The notes under the pieces were generated by a model. It searched no databases. It was not told where the DNA came from and saw only the letters and a list, made by a program, of their open reading frames with translations. From the NCBI RefSeq assembly GCF_037975245.1, contig NC_092569.1:28743668-28807667 (forward strand): DNA of 64,000 bases. Direction: 5' to 3'. Below, piece by piece: positions 11,621-23,257 of this stretch. The translations under genes were made by a program, and so were the position numbers. The stretch's first letter is position 1; every line of letters starts with the position of its first letter. This DNA is from Apostichopus japonicus. Its lineage: Eukaryota > Echinodermata > Holothuroidea > Aspidochirotida > Stichopodidae.

Positions 11621-11785
11621 CTTCGCCGTACTACGAGGATCGACCCCGTGGGGCTACAATCCAGCCTCCGCTGTACTATGAGGATCGACCCGGTCGAGCT
11701 AAAATCAAGTCTTCGTCGTACTATGAGGATCGACCCCATCGGGCTACAATCCAGGTTTAGCCATACTTTGAGGATCGACCGTAAC
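11606..11785. repeat. 45-bp tandem repeat, four units
   Basis: Four consecutive 45-bp units begin GGGCTACAATCCAG (third unit GAGCTAAAATCAAG) and end GAGGATCGACC. Because 45 is divisible by three, one frame stays open on both strands. It abuts the Gag fragment directly. Confidence 0.88.
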
Positions 11786-11954
11786 TTTGGCATATATTCC
11801 CAATGATGATGTTTTTATTGTGTTTTAACTAGTGTCGTACGTTGCTACTCTATCGAAGTGGATGATATAGTAGAGAAAATCAAGGGATACTCGTCAGTTC
11901 CATATACAGTAATAAGTTTGATAATCAAACATCATTGACCCGTTTGTGACGCCC

Positions 11955-12680
11955 AGCTTGATATCCCAAGAAGATAAGCATGGGTAAACCTCATATTTGG
12001 TGTGTAGAAGTATTACATTGAGGGAAAGAAGCCTATTGTTTTTGGTTGAGGTCAAAGTTCATTTTGGGTCACCAGTGGTCAAATTTTGAAAACCTTGCTA
12101 ACTCGATATTGCAAGAAGAGAAGAGTGGGGAAAACCTCATTTTGGTGTGTAGAAGTAACACATTGATTACAAGAAGCGTATTGTTTTTGGTGGAGGTCAA
12201 ATGTTATTTTGGGGTCATTGTAAAATTGTGAAAACTTTGTAAACATGATATTGCAAGAAGAGAACCTTGGACAGATCTAATATTTGGCTTGAAGATGTAC
12301 CATACCAAATTTATGGAGCCTATTATTGCTTTTGGTGGAGGTCATAGGTCATTTGAAGTCAACAAACGCCAACCATTTACTTCATTCCCCTCTTACCTAT
12401 CTCTCTACACTAACACACCTTCCTAAACATAATATCGCAAGGGTAGCTTGGACAGATCGCATATTTGGTATGTAATTGTACCACATTGAGTACAAGAATC
12501 CTTATGTTGTGGGCGGAGGTCAATGGTCGTTTGAGTTCACCGTGGGTCAAATTGTGAAACCATGATTTACACAATTTTTCAACAAGGACAAATGTCATAT
12601 TTAGTATGTTGATGTATCTATCACATTAAGCACAAGAAGCCTGTTGTTGAGGTCAATGGTCATTTCAGGACAGCCTGTGT
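11955..12680. repeat. Degenerate ~120-135 bp tandem repeat
   Basis: The phrase ATTGCAAGAAGAGAA and the pair ACATTGAG...AGAAGCCT followed by GAGGTCA...GGTCA recur near 11960, 12100, 12250 and 12430. Part of the block recurs at 15333-15745. No gene. Confidence 0.65.
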
Positions 12681-15332
12681 CATTGTGAATGTATTGTTTG
12701 TCACATCACACTGCACTGATTGTCACTGTATTACTAAGATCAAGTATGTTGTACACCCTTGCTATACATTATTACATTGTTTCAATTCAATATTTTTTCT
12801 TAAGTTCTTTATTCCAGTATAAATTATATAAAATGTATACCTAGGACCAAATTATATATATGAAAACCAATAATTAATTATTTAAAATGATTAGAACAGA
12901 GACAGATAAAAATAAAAGATATTGTGTGAACAGTCCAATTTTCCTCAATGAAACAACACTAGTAACTGATATAAGCGGTTCGGTGAACTGTGTTGAAAGC
13001 ACTGGAATTTATATGAAGTTATAAATGAATATAAATAAATTACCTTAAGGGATGTGAAGTTCACAATATGCCAATGACTGTAATGTATTCGATTTCAAAT
13101 GCAACACAATTTTGAAGTTTTTTTGTTTTTTTTTCAATGGTTTTGTTAAGCACACGAGGGTTATAATAAAAGATTTTCTAGTGCGCAGAAAAAAAAACGT
13201 TCATCATAATATTTTCCACCGCCACTCATAAAACAGTACTGTTCTTCTTAAACATTTCAACCAAATTCACAGCAATTAAATGAAAAGCCTCCTCTCGTAG
13301 AGTCAAAGTATAGGCCAACTTGGATATACGAGGAAGATTATTAACTGTGATTTCAACTGTTAATTAGGCCTAAATATGAACCGAAGTTGTTGAGAATATT
13401 TGCGGCACACAACGTTCATTCATAATTTGATTCTATACATACTGGCAAGAAACCTTCACCCAGGACTAACATGTAATTTGTAAACATCAACATGTTTGTT
13501 TTCCTATGTTTAATTACACTATGTTGTTTTGAATTTAGATAAGCTGTTTCAATTCAATATTTCTTTCTTAAGTTTTTTATTCCAGTATAAATTATATAAA
13601 ATGTATACCAAATAATTAAAACGTACCTCTTTGGTATCCTCTACTCTTATTCAAACGCAAATCAGTGACAAAGTCACACAGTATGGATATATTGCACAGG
13701 CTGCCACACCCTGGCACAAGTTACAGGTATAGTATTACAGTAGGTGTATATACAGGTATAAGCTATCTAGTCACAACTGACTCTACTCAGATCTGGAATG
13801 CAAGTGAGGTCCCTGGAACTCTCAATTGCACATGCAGGAATATCCAAACAGAGGGCATGACCTCACATACTGAATAATCATGAGGCACACTTACACTTAG
13901 GACCAATTATATATATGAAAACCAATGATTAATTAATTAAAGTGATTAGAACAGAGACAGATTAAAATAAAAGATATTGTGTGAACAGTCCAATTTTCCT
14001 CAATGAAACAACATTAGTAACTGATATAAGCGGTTTGGTGAACTGTGTTGAAAGCACTGGAATTTATATGAAGTTTTAAATGAATATAAATAAATTACCT
14101 TAAGGGATGTGAAGTTCACAATATGTCAATGACTGTAATGTATTCGATTTCAAATGCAACACAATTTTGAAGTTTTTATTATGTATCTTACAACAACAAC
14201 AACAACAACAACAACAAGTACCCTGAAACAAATTTATCATTGTACGTCTGACATCACATCTGCTTGCTTCAAGTTAGCTTTTGGTCTCGGTATCAATCTG
14301 ATGTTAACTGAAAACGTAGCCTAGGAAATGAATTCAAACTTCAACTGGAAGCTTAGATTGTATTCCTCTTTCATCAGTCCAAAACTATACTTTCTCTATG
14401 GAATAGCCTTTTTATAAGTTTGGTTATCTATCTCCGACAGGTATCAGGGAAAATAAAATCCGTTGCCATAACAACCTCAAAAAAGTCAATAAACAAACTC
14501 TGATTATGGTCTGTTTTTTTTTTTTTCCATTAATATGGAACATTTCATTAAAGTTTGTGACGATCCTTTTACTAGAAATTAATGAAGAACTTGCATTTTA
14601 TATTACAGTTTTCTATAGAAGCCGTGCGACTTTTTACACAACACTCAATCACAATAGGTATATGAATACATAATTGTCTTTGCCACCGCTTGCTAACTGT
14701 TAACATACGTATATGCTTTCAAGTGATCATGAAAAGTTCTGAAACTTGGTTCTGAAAGGACACTTGTGTAGACTTTCCGTGTATAGGTATAAGCAGGTAA
14801 CAACTCCCATGGTATGGGTTACGCGATATCTCGACCATTTGATAATTTAAGTCAAAATTTCATGTTAGTGTAATTGTCAAATAGTCAAGTTTAGTTTATC
14901 TAACGCAACAACTCATAAATGTTAAATGTGATGTCTATATACCATGTTCATGATGTTTTTCATAAACTATATCAATGACTTTGTACATGTAAACAGGTAA
15001 CGTGCAAGAAGCAATTCGAGGAAATGGAAATTTTCGTCAGGATGTCACTTGTGTTACATATATTGACACGCTGTCGAGAATACTAACATAGTGCTTCTAC
15101 ATCTCGTCTGCATGTGCCGTCAATGCCACCGTCATAAAAGTAAAGAAAGCATTGCTTTTTAATATACAGTAATGCATACACCTTTCTTTGCAAAATATAT
15201 CTATTCTTTGCACAAAAAGAGGGGGGTGGGGTTGTCGAGCACACAATTTCGGTGAAGTCCGTTTTGGGGTCAGATCTAAGGAAGGGCAGACCAATAACCA
15301 TGGGCGTATAGGAGCCCAAATTGGTTTGGGTT
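12364..15332. repeat. Large direct repeat, copy 1
   Basis: TCAACAAACGCCAA at 12360 recurs at 15334. The DNA that follows 12364 is repeated after 15333, giving a period of about 2.97 kb. Internal shorter repeats include 12783-13160 against 13540-14180, and a (CAA)n run at 14194-14217. No coding exon is recognised. Frames such as 12410-12598 (-) are present in both copies without motifs and are taken as repeat translations. Confidence 0.75.
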
Positions 15333-15333
15333 C
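15292..15333. mobile_element. Truncated hAT-type element end (family H)
   Basis: CCAATAAC (15292-15299) is followed by CATGGGCGTATAGGAGCCC, exactly as at 20207-20234 where the full element lies. Here it stops after about 34 bp and joins TCAACAAACGCC, so the copy was carried by duplication and then truncated. Confidence 0.75.
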
Positions 15334-17110
15334 AACAAACGCCAAACATTTACTTCACTCCTCTCTTACCTACCTCTCTAAACCAACAAACCTTACTAAA
15401 CATAATATCTCAAGGGTATAGCTTGGACAGATCGCATATTTGGTATGTAATTGTACCACATTGAGTACAAGAAGCCTTATGTTGTGGGCGGAGTTCAATG
15501 GTCGTTTGAGTTCACCATGGGTCAAATTGTGAAACCATGATTTACACAATTTTTCAACAAGGACAAATGTCAATTTAGTATGTTGATGTATCTATCACAT
15601 TAAGCACAAGAAGCCTGTTGTTGAGGTCAATGGTCATTTCAGGACAGCCTGTGTCATTGTGAATGTATTGTCTGACACATCACACTGATTTTCACTGTAT
15701 TACTAAGATCAAGTATATGTTGTACTCCCTTACTATACATTACGTCAGATGCATGAAGAAAACTGCTCATGTTACATCATCGAAACCACAATGCATTATT
15801 TGAATTCTGGTTATTACAGCTAGTCATTTTCAATGGTTTTTTAAGCACTCGAGGCTTATAGTAAAAGATTTTCTAGTGCGCAGAAAAAAGCGTTCATCAT
15901 AATATTTCCCACCGCCACTCATAAAACAGTACTGTTCGGTTTTAACCTTCTTAAACATTTCAACCGAATTCACAGCAATTAAATGAAAAGCCTCCTCTCG
16001 TAGAGTCAAAGTATAGGCCAACTTGGATATACGAGGAAGATTATTAACTGTGATTTCAACTGTTAATTAGGCCTAAATATGAACCGAAGTTGTTGGGAAT
16101 ATTTGCGGCACACAACGTTCATTCATAATTTGATTCTATACATACTGGCAAGAAACCTTCACCCAGGACTAACATGTAATTTGTAAACATCAACATGTTT
16201 GTTTTCCTATGTTTAATTACACTATGTTGTTTTGAATTTAGATTAGCTGTTTCAATTCAATATTTTTTTTCTTAAGTTCTTTATTCCAGTATAAATTACA
16301 TAAAATGTATACCTTGGACCAATTATACATAGCCTATGAAAACCAAATAATTAATTAATTAAAATGATTAGAACAGAGACAGATTAAAATAAAAGATGTT
16401 GTGTGAACAGTCCAATCTTCCTCAATGAAACAACATTAGTAACTGATATAAGCGGTTTGGTGAACTGTGTTGAAAGCACCTGAATTTATATGAAGTTATA
16501 AATGAGTTTAAATAAATTACCTTAAAGGATGTGAAGTTCACAATATACCAATGACTGTAATGTATTCGATTTCAAATGCAACACAATTTTGAAGTATTTA
16601 TTATGTATCTTACAACAACAACAACAACAACAACAAGTACCCTGAAACAAATTTATCATTGTACGTCTGATATCACATCTGCTTGCTTCAAGTTCACTTT
16701 TGGTCTCCAGTATCAATCTGATGTTAACTGAAACCGTTGCCAAGGAAATGAATTCAAACTTCAACTTGAAGCTTACATTGTATACCTCTTTCATCAGTTC
16801 AAAAATGTACTTTCTCCATGAGTTAGCCTTTTTATAAGTTTGGTTATCTATCGCCGACTGGTATCAGGGAAAATAAAATCCGTTGCCATAACAACCTCAA
16901 AAAAGTCAATAAACAAACTCTGAATATGGTCTTTTTGTTTTTGCTTTTTTCATTAATATGGAATATTTTATGAAAGATTTTGACGATCATTAATCGCTCC
17001 ATTTCCACGAAATTAATTAAGAACTTCCATTTTATATTACAGTTATGAGTTTCTATAGAAGACTTGCGACTTTTTACACAACACTCAATCACAATAGGTA
17101 TATGAATACA
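15333..17110. repeat. Large direct repeat, copy 2 (partial)
   Basis: It matches copy 1 in order: 12364-12770, then 13120-13540, 13540-14180 and 14182-14660, with deletions between blocks. A (CAA)n run lies at 16614-16636. No gene. Confidence 0.75.
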
Positions 17111-17129
17111 TAATTGTCAGTGCCAATTT

Positions 17130-18340
17130 TTCTTTTAGGTCATGCACAATCACAGGAATAAATGAATAGGCCTAGATAAACTAGAGTGCGACAGCCGATA
17201 TATCCAACTGTCGCATTCCAATTTTCCAAATATCATCAGTTTAACAAAGTTTTGGGGAGAGACACCCCCCCCCCATCCTATCTAGCGACGTCCCTGCATG
17301 TACCCAGTGTTCTCACTGTGGAGTAAACTCCGGTATCACTCAGCAACAAGGTAACATGATATCACATCTGCTTGCTTCAAGTTCACTTTTGGTCTCCAGT
17401 ATCAATCTGATGTTAACTGAAACCGTTGCCAAGGAAATGAATTCAAACTTCAACTTGAAGCTTACATTGTATACCTCTTTCATCAGTTCGAAAATGTACT
17501 TTCTCCATGAGTTAGCCTTTTTATAAGTTTGGTTATCTATCGCAGACTGGTATCAGGGAAAATAAAATCCGTTGCCATAACAACCTCAAAAAAGTCAATA
17601 AACAAACTCTGATATGGTCTTTTTGTTTTTGCTTTTTTCATCAATATGGAATATTTTATGAAAGATCGTGACGATCATTAAACGCCCCATTTCCACGAAA
17701 TTAATTAAGAACTTCCATATTATATTACAGTTTTGAGTTTTCTATAGAAGACTTGCGACTTTTTACACAACACTTAATCACATTAGGTATATGAATACAT
17801 AATTGTCATTGCCACCGCTTGCTCACTGTTTAAAATTCGGGCAATATGCTGATAACTTTTCGGGCACCTACTGAAAAAAAGATAATTTGCAATGTGCATT
17901 TCAGTGGTTAAACTTATATTATTATTACCATTGCTATTGTAACGACTTCCCCAATAATTATAACAAATATGGAAGGGTAATAACACTGAAAATTATTGTA
18001 TGTTATCGGCATGCGATGTAAAAACCGATGCATGCCTATATAATATGCACATCCAAATGTGGAACGCTCGCATACAATTTCTCAAAGTGGTAAGGAAAAC
18101 GTGGTAAATATGACTGATAAAAGGTCAATTTTGACCAAAAATTTATCAATTTTTAGGTCATGCACAATCACAGGAGTAATTGAATAGGCCTAGATACACT
18201 AGAGTGCGACAGCCGATATATCCAACTGTCGCACTCCAATTTTCCAACTCTTATCAGTTTAACAAAGTTTTGGGGAGAGACACACCCCCCCCCCCTCCCC
18301 ATCCTCTCTAGCTACGTCCATGCATGTACCCAGTGTTCTC
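17130..18340. repeat. hAT-end fragments and further copies of the duplicated block
   Basis: Segments 17140-17300 and 18090-18340 are related to each other and to 46590-46849. Each ends in CTAG(C/T)(G/T)ACGTCC, the right end of hAT family G. Between them, 17357-17830 repeats 16680-17130. No gene. Confidence 0.65.
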
Positions 18341-18547
18341 ACTGTGGAGTAAACTCCGGTATCACTCAGCAACAAGGTAACATGGGATGCGCTGCTACGG
18401 AATATACTCCCTATTTCGTTCCCCAATATAAGGGAACGGGCACCGTCTTTCAAACACTATCTACAACTAAACAACAAATATGTACAGGCTTGGGGCACTA
18501 GCTATAAAGTGTTGTCTCTTATGATAATGACGGAGCGCACTAGTTTT

Positions 18548-19025
18548 CTACTGGAATCGCCCAAAGATGCGGCGTCTGTAACCCGAGGAACCAACGAACT
18601 TCTCTGCTAACTCCCCAGGTATCAACTGGGCTAGACGTTCGCGGTGAATATGGCACACCATCACATGGTTCAGCCTCTGTTGAGTCATGGTGCTCCGTAT
18701 CCATGTCTTCAAACGCCTCAACGCACTAAAAGATCTCTCGGCTTCCGTCGAACTGGAAGGGTAGACGAGGAGCAACCGCAAGAGCTGCTTCGACTTCACA
18801 AAACATAGGCCGTACGGCTAGTTTCATCGACTTGAATATTTGTCTATACCCTTCAACCGACGACGACTGGAACTGGCCTCGAAAGAAAGGAAGACTAAGC
18901 TTAAGATTGTCGGAGAGCTCAGGGTACCAACTCACGAGATCTGTTTGTATTTCTCCATTCAGCAACATTGACTGATATTCGATGATATGAATCCTGAGAT
19001 GTGTAAGTCCTAATAGCCACGACAC
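18548..19025 (-). pseudogene. hAT transposase relic, C-terminal dimerisation region, frameshifted
   Basis: Two overlapping minus-strand frames make up the relic. The upstream one (19025-18726) contains SLPFFRGQFQSSSVEGYRQI and KLAVRPMFCEV. The downstream one (18799-18548) contains LLRLLLVYPSSSTEAERSF, SALRRLKTWIRSTMTQQRLN and HVMVCHIHRERL. The ERSFSALRRLK...RLNHVM block is the hallmark of the hAT C-terminal dimerisation domain. A frameshift near 18780 separates the two parts and the DNA-binding N-terminus is missing. A family G-like terminus lies at about 18306-18324, downstream in the element's own orientation. Confidence 0.82.
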
Positions 19026-19104
19026 TACTCTTTTACCAAATGTGTGTGTGTGTGTGTGGAGGGGTCATTTGATAGTGTGTCCCCAATCGAAATGTGTGGG
19101 GGAC

Positions 19105-19187
<83 letters not shown>
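19105..19187. repeat. (TA)n microsatellite
   Basis: An uninterrupted AT/TA run. Frames of alternating Tyr-Ile across it are artefacts. Confidence 0.95.
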
Positions 19188-19188
<1 letters not shown>

Positions 19189-19261
19189 ACTCAGAGTTTC
19201 ACGCGTTGAGCGATCATCAGACAACTCTGTTCCACTAGTCTCATCATAAATTACAGAAAGG

Positions 19262-20206
19262 GGCAAAAGGTTTCATCAGTCCAAAAGTATACTTTCTCCA
19301 TGGAATAGCCTTTTTAAAGTTTGGTTATCTATCGCCGACTGGTATCAGGGAACATATAATCCGTTGCCATAACAACCTCAAAAAAGTCAATAAAAAAAAC
19401 TCTGATTATGGTTCTTGTTTTGGTTTTTTTCATCAATATGGAATATTTTTAAAAGTTTGTGACGATCATTAATGAACCCTTTTACTAGAAATTAATTAAG
19501 AACTTCCATTTTATATTACAGTTTTGAGTTTTCTATAGAAGACGTGCGACTTTTTACACAACACTCAATCACAATAGGTATATGAATACATAATTGTCAT
19601 TGCCACCGCTTTCTAACTGTTTACATACGTATATGCTTTCAAGTGATCATGAAAAGTTCTGAAACTTGGTTCTGAAAGGACACTTGTGTAAACTTTCCGT
19701 GTATAGGTATTATCAGGTAACAACTCCCATGGTATGGGTTACGCGATATCTCGACCATTTGATAATTTAAGCCAAAATGTCATGTTAGTGTAATTGTCAA
19801 GTTTAGTTTATCTAACGCAACAACTCATAAATGTTAAATGTGATGTAAATGTACCATGTTAATGATGTTTTGCATAAACTATAGCAATGACTTTGTACAT
19901 GTAAACAGGTTACGTGCAAGAAGCAACTTGAGGAAATGAAAAATTTCGTCAAGATGTCACTTGCGTTACATATATTGACACGCTGTCGATGTATACTAAC
20001 ATAGTGCTTCTACAACTCGTCTATATGTGCCTTCAATGCCACCGTCATAAAAGTAAAGAAATCATTGCTCTTTAATATACAATAATGCATGCACCTTTTT
20101 TGCAAAATATATCTATTCTTTGCACACAAAAAAGGGAGGGGGGGGGGTTGGCGAGCACAAAATTTCGCCGAAGTCCGTTTTGGCGTCAGATCTAAGGACG
20201 GGGAGA
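19262..20206. repeat. Third large copy of the 14.4-15.3 kb block
   Basis: It matches 14380-15291 in order, including the CACTTGTGTA..ACTTTCCGTGTATAGG segment (19681 against 14761) and the G-run near 20140. It ends at the CCAATAAC target site of the family H element. No gene. Confidence 0.78.
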
Positions 20207-20214
20207 CCAATAAC

Positions 20215-20790
20215 TATGGGCGTATAGGAGCCCAATTGGTTTGGGTGCTGTAACGATTTGCCCGAAAAATGTAAGCAAAATTGAAGGGCGTACTGGTGAA
20301 ACCCCCATCACCTTTTGAGAATGTGTTACTAAATAAAAAGGTGCTAAACTTAGATGCCTACTGGTGCTACCATTGGAAGGAAACTTATGTATACAAGATT
20401 TTCACTTTCCAGGTTAGTCTCCCAATATATTTCTGTATAATATTTTCACTAGTTGGCGTCAAAAGTATGTGTGTGTTGGAGGGGGGGGGGGTCGGCTATG
20501 CGGGCATGCCACCCCCTATGCACATAACTCCACAACATCAATGCCAGATAAGTCGGGCACGTTTAGAAGGTTATAGACGTTTAGTTATAAACGTTTAGAA
20601 CGTTATAGTCTAATACTACCTTAGGCTGAGTTTTTATACGGACTTACTAACTCTCATCAAACAAGATTATTGTATATATATTTGGCAGTGCCCGAAACAA
20701 ATATCAGAATATTGCCCGAATTTTCACAGGAATATCTTTCTCTTTTTTTTAAGGGGGGGGGGGGGGTTCCCCTCGCCTCCTACGCCTATG
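20215..20790. mobile_element. hAT-type non-autonomous element (family H), 576 bp
   Basis: It starts TATGGGCGTATAGGAG and ends CCTCCTACGCCTATG, with an exact 8-bp duplication CCAATAAC at 20207-20214 and 20791-20798. A long G run precedes the right end. It carries no transposase; the internal 105-residue frame has no motif. Confidence 0.88.
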
Positions 20791-20891
20791 CCAATAACTT
20801 CTCTTTGTTATGGGTATGATTAGCGGTGCCCTACCCAAAACTTTGTTGTTTGTTTTGGCGTTCAATAGCGTGTATAGTGGGCGGAGCCCCA

Positions 20892-20962
20892 GCGATTGAA
20901 TACCATGTGCCTTAACGTTACAACTAAAACTAAAACTGGTTTTTCCTCTCTCCGTCTCACAG
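20892..20962. repeat. ~70-bp direct repeat, copy 1, ending in a strong donor-like CAG/GTAAGA
   Basis: This stretch recurs at 21658-21726 with few differences. Copy 1 ends CTCACAG followed by GTAAGATG, which looks like a 5' splice site; copy 2 is followed by TGGGAT. A GC-box-like GGGCGGAGCC lies just upstream at 20880. It could be a non-coding first exon, but nothing proves transcription. Confidence 0.5.
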
Positions 20963-23166
20963 GTAAGATGATGCTTAATTCCCTTTCATGTGAATGTGAA
21001 AGTAATTACTAGGTTGTTGATTAAGTATTTGTCGTTATTAAAAGTGTTTCATTATGACGGATGGTCTAGATTTGCCATCGATACATAAGAGTTAATATTC
21101 GTTATAAACGAGACCGTCAGGTTTGCATGTAGGATATGTCTGTGCTATCATGGGCCTACGTATATTCGTATAACAATTGTTTGTCGTTAAAGTTCGATTA
21201 GTGGTACAAAATCATAATTTACACGAGTCATATCAGTACAAAAGTGATTTATTTCTTGCTGTTGTTAATAATAGTACCGTATATCATATGTATCAGGATG
21301 CCGTAGATGTGACATTTTAGGTAATTTCTCTGTACGTAATGTTGCTCAGTGACCTAGAGTTATGAATAGGCTATAGCGTGTACATTTGGTCGTTAGAACT
21401 GTCATGAGGGGTGACGTCATTGCGTAGTAACAAGAGTAGGGGATTCCCCGAAATGATCCATATAGAAATAAGTATTTACGGCCCGCCAGATTGATTGTAT
21501 TGTTATGTATTGAATTATTAGAAAGATTGAGCAGGTTCAGTTTATTATTTTAAGAACTAGAAGTAGCCTTTGTTTATGCCAAAAATCCATTCAGATGCCT
21601 TATCCAAATATGCAGTTAAGTTTAAATGTGAGACTGCATAGTTATTGTATTATATCAGCGATTGAATACGATGTGCCTTAACGTTACAACTAAACTAAAC
21701 TGGTTTTTCCTCTCTCCGTCTCACAGTGGGATCGAGAGATCCTGGTCTTAACATCTTTCAGAAATGTGTTTAGGAAGGGGGCTTAGATGCAAAATGGTGC
21801 TATCTACAATTTTAACAAACTTTTGCTAGTGTACACGAATTATTGTGTGTGTGCAAATTTTTAGCTCTCCAGTTCTTACAACCATCTTAATATCTCCGTC
21901 AATGTCATCAAATTTATCATTTCCGATGCTATATGAATATTCAAATTGATATTGAACCAATCATCTTACCGATTGGATCGTATTGTCAGTTACATAGTTA
22001 ACCCTTTTATAGTGTAGTCAATTGGTCCGTTTGTCAAACCACTCAATCTCATATCCATCTCAAGGTAATAATTTATAATAACTTCGTGACGATGACGTTA
22101 AAAAAAAGATTTTGCTGTCGCCTTGGAAAACGAAAATGTTCCCTTCAAGGGTAAATTGAGTAGTGCTCAGGTGTTTGGAGGTAATCATAGGAGGTAATCC
22201 TACTGGCTAAACAAGAGTACAGCACTTTACCCTTTCTATGCCCCTACCTAAATCAGTCGGAAGAATTTGGAATCCTCTTAATGCGAAGTTTTTCATCTTA
22301 CCCCCCCCCCTCTCCCAGTACAAAACAGTTGTTGCGCCCCTACTGTTAGCTGTAGAACAATAAAGGGCTGATCGAGGTGAGACAGATATCACGTGCGGAT
22401 TCAAGTTTTCCTGATACACTAATATTGTTGTGATATATAAATGGCATTACTGCCATGCTCATTGGTTACCAGAAGTCTCCCTTTACGAACTATATATGCG
22501 GATACACATGTGTCTTGCTAAAAACGTTATTTAAGTTTTGTTCACTTTTCAAGAGAATCGTGGTATCCGAGGAGTAGGAAGAAAGTTCAATCGAGGGATG
22601 GTAGGAAGGGGTGGGGTGTGCGGGGGACTGGGGAAGTAGAAACCTCGAAGGGCAGCAACAACCAATCATTTTCACAAGACTTGTTTTACAAAGAAGAGAA
22701 TTAATGCTTCAAATCTAACTAGCTGTGTTCAATCTATCTGCGCATTGAAGGCATAAACAGCCAATTGAGACTAAGCAATTTTCATTGCATATTCAAACTG
22801 TCTGGGGTATCGTCTGTAAAACAATCGACCGCTCATCAGCTTCCAGACTTACATCGTGATCAACTAATTGATATGATGTGAATACGGAATTGTGTACAAC
22901 CAGCTCCATATTTACAATGTTGAACTTGAATATGCATGAAAAATTACATACGTCATCCACCATCATGACCAATTAAAAGACATTGGATGGGTGACTTTAT
23001 TGGACGCTTTATGAAGATGGTAATAACTACTGGCAAACGGTCAGTAATTCTTCATTAGTATCACAGAACGGCAAGACATACATGATACGTACCTACTTAC
23101 CACAGAAAAAGACACATTTGATAAACTTAGATTGTTTTTCCTTTTCCGCCTCTGGATTTTTTCAAA
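20963..23166. other. Intergenic/upstream region of the fibrinogen-domain gene
   Basis: Apart from the 21658-21726 repeat copy I recognise no exon, RNA gene or element with clear ends. The last ~150 bases should hold the promoter and leader of the fibrinogen-domain gene if its leader is unspliced. No convincing TATA box was picked out. Confidence 0.5.
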
Positions 23167-23257
23167 ATGGAGAAAGGAGGATTAAAGCAGTGTCGATCAC
23201 CTTTTCTTATTCATCTTCTGATTGCTGTCATTCTGCTTCTTGAAGGAAGGTCTCAAG
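23167..23257 (+). CDS. Exon 1: start codon and signal peptide
   Basis: ATG at 23167 opens a 30-codon exon. It has a basic n-region (MEKGGLKQCR), a hydrophobic core (FLIHLLIAVILLLEG) and a likely cleavage after GRSQ or the following Ala. The donor CAAG/GTAGGC leaves phase 1, which fits exon 2. It is too short for ordinary frame searches and is found only through its splice site and partner exons. Confidence 0.85.

Noticed and set aside
19033-19266. Tyr-Ile repeat proteins here and at 51552, 54277 and 54590
   Set aside because: Translations of TA microsatellites.
20892-21726. Solo LTR pair
   Set aside because: The repeats are ~70 bp, lack TG...CA ends and enclose no retroelement motif.
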